From positions 1-15,827 of the forward strand of contig JADGJH010000636.1 of NCBI GenBank assembly GCA_027596945.1: 15,827 nt of DNA, read 5' to 3'. The notes under the pieces are model-generated. The model did no database searches. It saw only the letters and a list, made by a program, of their open reading frames with translations, and was not told where the DNA came from. Shown piece by piece: positions 1 to 9,008 of the stretch. The position numbers were made by a program, and so were the translations under genes. The first letter of the stretch is position 1, and each line of letters starts with the position of its first letter. Source of the stretch: Physocladia obscura. Taxonomy: Eukaryota; Chytridiomycota; Chytridiomycetes; Chytridiales; Chytriomycetaceae.

Positions 1-157
1 AAAATTACTTGTTTTTTATTTTTTTTTCATTTTTTGGTCTTTTGTTAATTAAAAAATTTTTTTTTTTAAAAAAATTTAAAAAATTTTATTTTTTTTAAAA
101 AAAAAAAAAAAAAAAAAAAGTGGAAAGCAGAAAAACCGACAGGTTTACACACACGTA
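1..157. repeat. Low-complexity A/T tract downstream of the lactonase-like gene
   Basis: This stretch is almost entirely runs of A and T, including a run of 23 A (97-119) and alternating T-run/A-run blocks at about 50-100 that could pair with each other. It contains no coding frame. On the minus strand it is the 3' flank of the lactonase-like gene, where the A-run reads as T, so it is not a poly(A) tail of that gene. It probably holds the end of the 3' UTR and spacer. Homopolymers like this are also where assemblies tend to break. Confidence 0.8.
85..90 (-). promoter_or_regulatory. Candidate AATAAA polyadenylation signal of the lactonase-like gene
   Basis: AATAAA reads on the minus strand about 67 nt after the TAA stop at 158-160. 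A second AATAAA lies at 15-20. Both sit in extremely A/T-rich sequence where the hexamer arises easily by chance, so support is weak. Confidence 0.3.
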
Positions 158-1566
158 TTAAAATGGTTTTGAAACTGCAATTCCAAATCCGCTTAACGTG
201 GTTGCCTGCGAAAAAATTTTCGTCAAAGTTCCAGTTTGATTGTCAACATCAAATCCAACAAAATTGTTTGAATTGTAGTTTGACAACAACAAAACATAAA
301 CTCCATTCTTGGTACAATCCTCCTCCGTGAATTTCCCAGCAGTTTCAGACAAATTCACAAGCGTAATGTATCGTGGGAACGAACCGCCCGAAGAAACACG
401 TGACACAAATGTCAACCGTGCAGTTATCTGATCAATCGCGAATACCGCGACAGTGTTCTCACCGCGATTTGACGCGTACACAAACTTGCCATTCGGATGT
501 ACCACAACTTCTGCCGCGGTATTTGTGCCAAAAAAACTCGAGGTGTCAATTGTAGAGAGTTCTTGAATAATAGTGAGATCATTTGAATTGAACAAAGTGA
601 GTTTTGACGCGACTTCGTTGATCAGATATGCGAACGGCGGGTTTGTCGGATTGAAGGCAATGTGGCGTGGACCGTTACCAAGTGAGACCTGCATTTCCTT
701 GCGGTTTTGTTGCAACGCTCCGTTTCTGAGATTCAGGTTGAACTCAAAGACATGGTCAGTTCCCTTTGAAATAAACGATTAATTAAATAAAGCGAAAGCG
801 CGTAGTAAAATCCGTGCTTGTTTGATACCAAATTTGTTACAAATACATCAATCGTTCCATTTGAATATGACGGTCGAGCTCTTTGAACAAAGTGATGAGC
901 AGTCGGAAGTCCTTGTCTCGAATTATTCGTTGCAACGCCAACTTCAGCTGCAGACAAAAAAAACACACTTGTTGGCGGCCAAATAATGGCACCAGTATTA
1001 GAATCTAAGCGGAACACGGACGCTGTTCCTGAAGAGTATGTTGTTGTAACCAAAAAAAAGGTTGAATCTTGTGAAGCGTAATTATTTGGCTGGGGGAAAG
1101 CCGCTGTAATTGGTGTTGCGCCTACGATTCCGACGAAATCGGGACCAATGCCCAGTGAGGGAACCCTAGAGATTACTGAAACAGGAAGTCGTGAAGTATG
1201 ATTAAGTGCAGTTGCAGCCAAACCGCCAGACAAAGTGTTATTCAAAAGAGCCGCCAAAGCTGTGTTATTATTTGTGTTTGCAGTTGGCACTGGTGTAAAA
1301 TTTGCAGGATTGTAGATGGCGCTGCGCTCAATGGAGTAAAGCACAGGTAAAGTTGGATGCAAAACAGCGTATTGTGGGTTTGAAATTGACACGTTTGAGA
1401 GATACTGCAATGACAGAGACCTGTTTGCCGTTGCCACATTCCAACTAAGAGCGTACGTAAGGACCACTGTGGAGTTTGTCGCAAGGTAAACATAGCGAAT
1501 GTCGTCCGCAAAGACCGCTAATGCTCCAAGCAACAATGCCAGTGTCATTCCAGTCCGTACGCCCAT
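158..1566 (-). CDS. Secreted lactonase-family beta-propeller (6-phosphogluconolactonase-like), two exons
   Basis: Spliced CDS: exon 1 is 1566-829, exon 2 is 763-158, joined in phase 0 to give 447 aa. The start is ATG at 1566, preceded by an A-run (A11, then GAA), and the stop is TAA. Residues 1-20 are a typical signal peptide (basic MGVR-TG, then a Leu/Ala core, likely cleaved near FA-DD). The mature part is beta-rich. The second half carries the hallmarks of the lactonase seven-bladed propeller family (PF10282; bacterial YbhE/Pgl and fungal carboxy-muconate cyclase-like proteins): GPRH near residue 277, then HPNGKF-x-YASNRG-x-NTVAVF at 335-354, then PRY at about 376. Eleven N-x-S/T sequons, nine of them in exon 1, fit passage through the secretory pathway. 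Bacterial relatives hydrolyse 6-phosphogluconolactone in the cytosol. A secreted copy probably acts on another lactone or has a different role, so the substrate is unknown. The family call is fairly secure; the reaction is not. Confidence 0.82.
764..828 (-). other. Intron of the lactonase-like gene (65 nt, phase 0)
   Basis: Donor GTATCA, acceptor TTTCAAAG, with TTAATTAA upstream as a possible branch region. Removing it joins ...VTNL to GTDHVFEF..., restoring a propeller strand. Unspliced, the frame meets a stop at 733. Confidence 0.85.
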
Positions 1567-1992
1567 TTCTTTTTTTTTTTGATATCTGAAAATTATTGAA
1601 GCAATTATACCTTGCCATTTTGCAAATTTATGATAATTTTTTTTTTCGGATTGCTCATTTCCCCTTAGTCATGAGTGTTTACGGCCAGACATGGATATAA
1701 TATCATCAAGCCAGATATAGTATACCTGAAAGTAAAGGACTGAAAATTTTTATTATAATCTCGACTCATAGCGAATTATAGTACGGAAACTCTTTTACGA
1801 AACATTAGTCATTCATTGTTAAATTTTTTTTCAATAATGAAAAACCTGTGATTAAAACTTCAAGTTGCATAAAAAAAATTGTAATAAATCAGAAAAAGAG
1901 GTAGTCTCATCTTCCAATATAAAGCCTATTTAACTTATGTCTTTGTATTGCAATTTTCTCAGCAAATGAAACCAAATTTATTTGGCAAATGT
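1567..1992. other. Intergenic region: lactonase-like gene promoter side and 3' end of the first giant gene
   Basis: No credible coding frame on either strand. The left part is the 5' flank of the lactonase-like gene: an A11 run directly before its ATG, and AT-rich TATA-like sequence at about 1690-1725 (minus strand), 125-160 nt upstream of the ATG, containing the small palindrome GATATAATATC (1694-1704). The right part is the 3' UTR of the giant gene with its AATAAA. I see no RNA gene. Confidence 0.7.
1977..1982 (-). promoter_or_regulatory. AATAAA polyadenylation signal of the first giant gene
   Basis: AATAAA on the minus strand 10 nt after the TGA stop at 1993-1995. The paralogue has the hexamer at the same distance from its stop, which supports it as real. 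Confidence 0.6.
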
Positions 1993-4900
1993 TCAATCAG
2001 ACGTTTTTGAGACTTTCCATCTCATCTTCCACTTATTCGAATAAATTTGTCTAGACAATGTCTGCAAGTAGGGGTCATTTAGATCCATTAGCGTAGTCAA
2101 AAGCTCTTGATATCCCCGAACAATCATTTCATCTCCAACGCATTCAGCAGCTTCCAAAATCAACAAATCATACAAATTCTCTGGCTCCGGCAACTCTGAT
2201 TTAGCAAAGCAGCAGTTGCTAGTGGATTGAACTATGTCATCCAAAATCATTCCGCCAAGTCTTCCAACTATATTTAAATTCTTGCCATCTTTCTTTTCGG
2301 AATAATATTTCGCAATGTCACAAATTAAAACACGTGCAAAATCTATGAGATATAAAATCGGAACTGCGGTTTCAAAGTAAGCAATCCCGTCTCTTCGTTC
2401 CCTTTTCGCATCTTCAATCCTCACATTCTTCACAACTTCGCTGAAGAGTGAAAATTTCGTGAAAACAGGGGACACATTAAACTTGTCGGATATTTCATTT
2501 TCTACAGATGTGGTTATTACAGATAATACCAGGAATGGGTTATGAACAATAAGCTTCACAGTTATCAACTCAATAATGAACGAGCCCATTGACAAAGCGG
2601 GGCCACTGCTGCTGGGATAACCAATTCTTGGCAAAATGTTGACAATTTTTGGTAAATCATTTACAATGGGAAAATTTGATTTGTATTTTTTATACCGTTT
2701 TGAACCTGCTACATATTGGCTCGTCAAAGCTTTCGCAATTTGATTCGAAGATTCATCAGATAATTGCTTCTTGAGCATTTCGGCAGCTTTTAACACACTT
2801 GTTGGTCTCAATTTTGACGAAGTCAATCGTCCAGACTTTAACATTTTCGCGTCAAAGGGAAGAAGAGCTTTCTTAGTAAAACAACGGCCAGCGGCAACAA
2901 TTCCAAACTCATAAGCACGACTGTCCCAAACGCTTTCAAAATAAGCAGCAACAATTTCAGGTCCAAATTGTGCATTCATATGGTTCACAAATGGCTTGAA
3001 TAACGGATTCAGTTCAATGTATTTCCCAGCCTCTGGGAAAACTTTAAGAACAAAACTCAAAGAATTCGACATAAGATTCTTGAATATGATTGCTGCTTGA
3101 TCCTTGTTTTCATCAAACCCACTTGCTTTTGCTTGACTGTAAATATTTGCAACAAAGGGCCTGATAGCTGGAATTCCTACAATATCAGATTTCAGATGGG
3201 AGAGATAATATGGAGGTTCTTTGTTTTCGGAATTCCAATAAATACTAGACAAATATTCAACCCATCTGCAGAAATCGGAAGAAAAAATATCGCGACTGAG
3301 AAATTTTGCTGTTGCATCTGGGCAATATTCAAACATGAGAGAAATTTCAGCTTTGACAGCTTCACAGAAAACCAAAAATACCGGGGAATTGGAATTCCAT
3401 GCCAGGGATTCGGATTTTGTCCCAGCTTTTTTCAGCACAATCATCAATTGTTTCAAACCTTTTGCATCAAAGAGCGGTTCAGCATTTGAAATTGACAGCA
3501 CTTGCATTTCTTTTGCCTTCTGCCAGTCCAAGTAATTCTTTTGGGCAACACACAATGAGCTTAAAACTTTCACAACAGTTTGGGCAACATTCGAAGCAAT
3601 TTTTTCAAATCCAGGAATTTCCTTATCAATAAAATCATTCACAAACTCAGAAAGCCTTTCTCCATTACAAAAATTTGGAATTGAAGTCAACAAAGTGAAG
3701 CGAAACTGATTTTTGAAGGACTTATATCCATCAACATCTATGCACCAAGTATCTGACAAATATATTGCTTCAAGTCCCGGAACAAATTCAGCAAGATTTT
3801 CGCAACCAAGAACACTGTCAAAAACAAGTTGGATAAATTTGTCATATTCGTACTCAGGCTTTCCAAGAGACGCAAAAGAATGCCCATAAACAACAATATC
3901 TCGCAATAAATTCTGAGAAAGGTTTGCAACAATGTTGAAGGTTTTATCCTTGATGGAATGATGATTTTGATTTTTGTACCATTCAAGATGCTTTAGTCGC
4001 AGATTAATACCTCTAGCAAGTCGAATGTGGGCATGGGCCTGCGCAATTTTTGGCGAAACCGATTCGATTGCTTCGCACAAATCCATTGCAGCCTCTTTAA
4101 AGGCCCACGAAACAACGCTGCTGCCCCACAAAAAAAACGATTCTATTTGAAGGTCTGCAAATTTTTTGGCAGCAGCATCACTTTCTACAGAAAATACACG
4201 TTCGGATTTCTTCGATGTGAGTATGTGAATGGCTTCTTTCAAAATTTCCCAACACTCAGGAACATTTTCGTAGTTCTCATTAGAAGCTTGGGCACCAGCA
4301 CAATATCCCATGATTGAAGCCAAAGACACAAAAACGTACCTCTGATCTACTTTTATATTACCATCATTAACCGATTTCATAAATATCGTCCTTATTACAG
4401 AAGAAACTTTCGCAGCATTTTTTGATGTTATAAAATTGAATTCAAGAAGAACTTTTAACGCGTGTTTCAGACGATTTGACATTTCGACATATTTATCGTT
4501 TGCTGTTTCCATTGAGTTGACACGATCATACATTGAAGCAACAAATGGTGCAAGAACATCTGAAGCGTATCTCTCAAAAACGCCTCCTCTAATTAACTGG
4601 TAGAAATTATTAATTAAATAGTCTCTTTGAACAATTTGATCGATTGGAACTTACAGTCAATGAAAGATTTCCAAACAAGTAATCCTCCTCACAACTGTTA
4701 GTTTCTCCTTCATGCACTTTTGTTTTGAATTCTGGAAAACTCATAAATTCATTTGAACTTCCTTTGATACACTCTCGCATTTCCTGTTTAACAAGAACAA
4801 GAACCATACCAACATTTTCAAACTCATCTTGACGACCCTTGTATTCAGGGGCACATGCAATCCCTGAAACTATTTCCCAAGCAGTTGATTGGATTTCTGG

Positions 4901-7900
4901 ATTCTCGTGAGCCAAAAGCTCAAGGCATTTCTGGAGCAAAGATATGCGAACATCTTTATTCAGGTTTTCGCGACTCCAAACTTCTTGAAGAATTTTAATA
5001 ACTCCAGGAATATGCACATAATCAGAAACAATTCGCACAATTTCTTTGAAGACTGTCACTTTTGTTGTCATCTTGCTTGTTGGAACTAATTCACGCAAAA
5101 TCGGCGCTATTTCTAGATCGGTCATGCGTTTGATTGTGTTGCGGACAGCAAAAATAGTCGTGCGGGCAAGATTGGACTCCAAAAAAACTGGACTAACAAG
5201 TAAGTTGATTGCAGAAGCTGGTTCATCAATATTGGGCAGATGCTGATTGCTTTTGATTAATAACAAACAAATTTAAAATAGTTTTACCATTAAAACGGAC
5301 TCTTTAACTCGCGTTGGTAGAGATGAAGACACGAGAAATGTGGCAAACTCAAACACAGACACATTTTTTAACTTCATCAGTTTTGACGTAGCTTCAACTC
5401 TTGCATTCATTGAAAGGGATTTATTTTGCGCTTCGATAATGAATCTTTTTTTCAATTGCTCGGATTGCGAATGGAGAAGTAATCGGCTCGAAAGGTGTTG
5501 AATATTCTTTTGATCACCTATTCGAAACTTGAGACGCAGTTTGTCATTTTTTTGGTTAAATAAGCCCATAAAGGCTTTATCTTCGCTGAGATGACTAAAT
5601 TGAATTAAATCTGGCCGACTTTTGAGGCAAAACTGAAAAACGAAATCCAAATGCAACGCAGACCCGATTGGAGATCTCTTGAACATATCCAAAATAACCG
5701 ATTCGCGTTCAACATAATTGGTTACTTGGATGTTTTTGAATCTACGAGTTGCCTCGTCAATCGCTTCCGTCGATTGCATTCTCAAATCAGAGAATCTCTT
5801 GTAGTATGGATCTAAAGGCGCAGAATCGCACGATTGTTTCACAAATTCGATTGATTTTCGACATTTCGAATTATTCCAATCCAAAATATCATCAGTTCCA
5901 ATAACAAGTATATTAGCATTTTCAAGAGTATTAATGCAAAAGTTGAAATAGTTAATCAATGCAGGCACTTTGCTCCAACGCAGACATAAAGCGCTCCGAA
6001 GCTTCAAAAAAAGCAAATGAGCGCAATTAGTTTCAATAAATTCGTGTTCGGTTTCCAAATTCGCAAATTTAACCGATATGATTTTGATGATTTGGGATAC
6101 AATCACATCTTCCTCACCCTCTGGAATCATATATAAACCAAACGGATTTTTTAACGTTGAAATATCAGGGCGTATTTCCTTGAGAATTTCCAAGCCTCGA
6201 GTTTCAGATTTGCGAAAGAAAAGTTCCAAATAGTCGGATCCTTTTCGAAATGGATTCTTCAATGGAAGCCTTACCGTTACATTAGCATTTAGGCCAGAAT
6301 GATGAACAGCTTGGCGCCAAAAATAGTTGACCCCAAATTTGAAAAAGATATGTTCTGGATTGGCAATAAAGCGAGAAATTCCAAGAAACGCAAGGGTTTT
6401 CACAAATTTTGAGATTTGCGGAGAAGGTGAAATTGCTGCCAAATTCTGGTTTTTAAGTATTTATTTTGCATGAGCTGAGTTATCTGGGAACTTGAAAAGT
6501 CAATTATTCTTACTTCTGACTGCAACTTTGAAAAAATAAGAACAATTTTCTCCATTTGGTCTTGCGTTGCAAGTGCAAATCGGGAAAAGCTGTCATGATT
6601 CAAATGCGTTTGGACTTTTTCAAAGATTTGATCAACATTTAACCTCATTTCGTTCCTTATAACAAAAAATAAGTATTCCTCACCAAAAAACTAAATTAAA
6701 CTTACTTGAACAAAGTTGAAACAATATCCAAAGTCTCAATGTCTACTTCAAGACTTTGCGAATTGCTAGCACACAGCAAAAAAGCATCAAAAGCTTGGAA
6801 CCGTTGGATATTGGCACTTGATTGAATATTTTGGAGCAAATATTCCCGAACTTTCGGTGTTCGAATATCCAAAAACTCAAGTAATTCAGCTTTCAATTCA
6901 TTCAATTGATTTGCAGTAATATGGTCCCATTTTGCAACAATACCCAAGAGCGTCCATGCGATTTCACTCACTTCTAATGAGAACCCATCGTAAAACATTT
7001 TGAAAACTTCTTTCACCCGCAAAAAATTTCCAAATTTTTTCATCCATTGCTCTAAAACATGCACGGTATAATTTTTGCGAAAATCGGACCGAGTTTTTTG
7101 AGAAAGCTGTGATATCACATGCCAAACATCTCCATAATCCGGTAAGCTAATTTTTTCAATAATGGCAAGATTTGTAAGACTATAATTATCCACCAAAGTT
7201 TTAAACACCCCGGCGTCGCTCCAGTCATTTTTCAGTCCTGAATATGGTGCAATGGTTTGCACTCCTGGAAAATCTGAAATTTTCACTTCTTCCAACTTAA
7301 GAGCAGCTATTGTCCATGAAAGAAGTTGACAGCCACTTTCTGTCTGGAAATTTATTCGATTTCGGGCTTTTTCAAATAGGTACAAGGCAAGTTCTTTCTT
7401 ACACGATGAATACAATTTCTGGTAAATCCATGAAATTTCCTGAGAGTTCAATTTTTTTGGAGAGAATTTAACTGTCAACGCTTGAGTCTTGGTAGAGTAT
7501 ATGTCGAATAATTGAATAAGGGCGTCTGCAGTTTCCTTGATATAATCACCCATATATTTCTGATTTACAGCTTTGGATTCAACTCTTGCGGCGCTTTCAA
7601 AACGTCGATAAACATGATTTATAATTTCGCATATATAATCGAACAAATTTGATAATTCTGTCTCTCTATCACTCGATTTTTGCGGATATCTACTCAGCAA
7701 TTCGATATTCCTGTTAATAATTTTTTTCCCAACTAAAAACGATTCATTTTTCAAAAATGAAATGATTGACATTGAAGAATTGCCACGTAAAATCGTTTGC
7801 AGGGCGTTTTTGTCTAACTTTAAGGATCCAGACGCGTCAGTTAATTGAAGAGTATTGAATATCTTTCCCAAAAGTGTAACATCAACGTCCGGATTTCTCC

Positions 7901-8866
7901 AAAGTCTGATGTCGTTTGAAAACACAAGATCCAAATTTGCCAATGCAGAGGCAAAATCTGAAAAGGTAAAATTGAAGAGCGCGAGTGTTTTGCTTGCATC
8001 ATACGCCAGCAAGTCTTTGAAATTCTTTGCCACCAATTTCGGTAAAACGGCTACAAAATCACTGCTACCATTAGACATCGGTTTGCTCACCATCGGCTGA
8101 AAATCTTTTGCCATTTTCAAAAGTACACCAGCGACTTGATTTCGTAATGGGTGAGAAATAGAGGACAGCATTCCGTTTGTCCATGATTTTCTTAAAATAA
8201 ATTTCAGTTGAAATAAGAAATAGCGACTTGTTACTCACATGCTCCATTTTTTTGAATCTCCATACGAGTTCCACACCTCTTCTCGGTTCGAAATTTTTGA
8301 TGCTTTAATGGCTTCGAAAAATGGCGTAAATTCATCGAGAGGCTCGATTATTTCAACATCCTTCGGAGGAGTATTGATTTCGTCCAGAACTTTTTGAGCT
8401 CTGTCTTTCAGTGTTTGTGAGTGGTGAGAAACGATCGATTCAAGAAGAGCCTTGTCTTTGAGCGAAATAGCGATAATGATGCCGATAACACGAAGGTGTA
8501 AATTTTTGCACGCATTTGTTTGTGGGAAAAGGAGCTGTCGATGGTTTTCAGTTGTTTAAAACCAATCAAATCAAAAATATATATATATTCAACCTTAACG
8601 GAAGCCGAGTTTTCAACCACGTCCCATTCATCATCATCTTCTTTAGCCGTGAGACCGCTGAGCTGGACGGGAATCTCCGTCTCGAGCAGAGAGGTTTCGA
8701 GCAGACTTTTAGCCAGAATGCGTAGCCGAGGATTACGCGAATGGTTCACGACAAGTAACGCTGCATATTTGTTGCGCCGTTTCGAGCTGAGTGATGCCGT
8801 AGCGGCGGCAACTTCGGCGCGTGAAAGCGGCAGGTTTATTGCCAATTCTTCCACTGTTTTGGCCAT
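1993..8866 (-). CDS. Giant alpha-solenoid-like protein, copy 1 (2,181 aa, seven exons, unrecognised family)
   Basis: Exons on the minus strand: 8866-8594, 8534-8239, 8190-6706, 6655-6514, 6445-5288, 5242-4655, 4596-1993; 6,546 nt in frame, stop TGA. The ATG at 8866 is the first in-frame ATG after an upstream stop and follows an A14 run. I recognise no named domain. The sequence is mostly Leu/Ala/Lys/Glu-rich amphipathic helices, suggesting a HEAT/ARM-type solenoid scaffold (inference). No signal peptide or clear membrane segment. Visible points: acidic EDDDEWDVV at residues 76-84; NPFGL-x-MIPEG at 832-842; LRMQSTEA at 953-960; in exon 7 ASIMGYCAG, FLWGS, IVGIPA, GPEI-x-AAY and a C-terminal W-K-x-RW. 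All of these except the exon 1 motif recur in the neighbouring paralogue. Exon boundaries and phases match that copy, which validates the model. Intact, so probably functional. The exon 1 donor is the least certain junction. Confidence 0.85.
4597..4654 (-). other. Intron 6 of giant gene copy 1 (58 nt, phase 0)
   Basis: Donor GTAAGT, acceptor TCTACCAG. It joins ...NLSLT to LIRGGVFERYASDVLAP. The paralogue has NLPIT joined to IIASAIRDRYASEVLAP, with the same number of residues to the conserved RYAS motif. Confidence 0.88.
5243..5287 (-). other. Intron 5 of giant gene copy 1 (45 nt, phase 0)
   Basis: Donor GTAAAA, acceptor AATCAG. It joins ...KESVLM to HLPNIDEPASAIN, aligned with KESILM / YLPKINEPISAIN in the paralogue. 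An upstream AG (AAAAG) would add two residues and shift the frame, so the later AG is chosen. Confidence 0.87.
6446..6513 (-). other. Intron 4 of giant gene copy 1 (68 nt, phase 0)
   Basis: Donor GTAAGA, acceptor AAACCAG, with ACTTAAA as a likely branch region. It joins ...SKLQSE to NLAAISPS, matching ...STLHSN / NLAAVSPS in the paralogue. Confidence 0.88.
6656..6705 (-). other. Intron 3 of giant gene copy 1 (50 nt, phase 2)
   Basis: Donor GTAAGT, acceptor GTTATAAG (AAG type). It splits a Lys codon and joins ...STLF-K to NEMRLNVDQIF. The paralogue has ...FSRI-Q to NEMRLNMDQIF at the same phase. Confidence 0.88.
8191..8238 (-). other. Intron 2 of giant gene copy 1 (48 nt, phase 2)
   Basis: Donor GTGAGT, acceptor ATTTTAAG (AAG type). 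It joins ...SKKWS-I to KSWTNGMLSSI. The paralogue joins ...EDKK-F to KFMEGGRLSSI in the same phase. Confidence 0.85.
8443..8577. repeat. Near-identical 135-bp repeat, copy 1 (exon 2 start plus intron 1)
   Basis: Matches 15693-15827 with a single difference (g at 8478, a at 15728), at a constant offset of 7,250 bp. It covers the first 92 nt of exon 2 and 43 nt of intron 1. Below 8443 similarity collapses at once: about a third of the next 40 bases differ. Above 8577 the other copy leaves the window, so the true length is unknown. Confidence 0.95.
8535..8593 (-). other. Intron 1 of giant gene copy 1 (59 nt, phase 0)
   Basis: Acceptor ATCGACAG is well supported: it opens the frame beginning LLFPQTNACKN. 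The donor chosen is AAG|GTTGAA. It is weak, and TCC|GTTAAG six bases earlier (also phase 0, removing two residues) or GTGGTT near 8620 are alternatives. The intron contains (AT)6 at 8577-8588 and a possible 6-bp hairpin at 8543-8563. Its sequence, as far as visible, is identical in the paralogue. Confidence 0.7.
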
Positions 8867-9008
8867 CTTATTTTTTTTTTTTTTCCAATCCAATTTGATT
8901 CAAAATGCCTGCGGACTTCCAACCCAAGAAAGAAACTTTGCCATAAAATCGTCCGACAATAATGCATTTCATATAATAAAGATTATTTTTATTTTATTGG
9001 ATCATACA
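8867..9008. other. 142-bp intergenic spacer between the two giant genes
   Basis: It must hold both the 3' end of the upstream copy (AATAAA at 8993-8998) and the promoter and leader of the downstream copy. On the minus strand it includes an A14 run just before the ATG at 8866 and a 14-codon upstream ORF at 8900-8944. No TATA box is obvious apart from AT-rich sequence near 8970-8990. Confidence 0.75.
8993..8998 (-). promoter_or_regulatory. AATAAA polyadenylation signal of giant gene copy 2
   Basis: AATAAA on the minus strand 10 nt after the TAA stop at 9009-9011, the same spacing as in copy 1. Confidence 0.6.

Noticed and set aside
97..119. Run of 23 A as a possible retrotransposon or retrogene tail
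   Set aside because: The adjacent gene is on the opposite strand, where the run reads as T, and it has an intron. No target-site duplication or element sequence is seen.
3097..3489. 130-codon plus-strand frame, and similar ones at 12512-12865 and 9637-9987
   Set aside because: Antisense shadows of long exons that are confirmed by the paralogue alignment; no recognisable protein features.
5273..5287. Reading exons as separate small genes ending at in-frame stops (for example at 5273, 6702, 8408, 13917)
   Set aside because: Each stop lies just past a GT donor, and the same junction is found in the paralogue, so they are intron read-through stops rather than gene ends.
8535..8593. Intron 1 as a host for a box C/D snoRNA
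   Set aside because: A CTGA is present, but there is no convincing RTGATGA C box or terminal stem, and 59 nt is too short.
8867..8893. Upstream extension of giant copy 1 to 8893 (DWKKKKNK before the ATG)
   Set aside because: The codon at 8893 is TTG, not ATG, and the extension is just the translated A-run of the leader. The first in-frame ATG is 8866.
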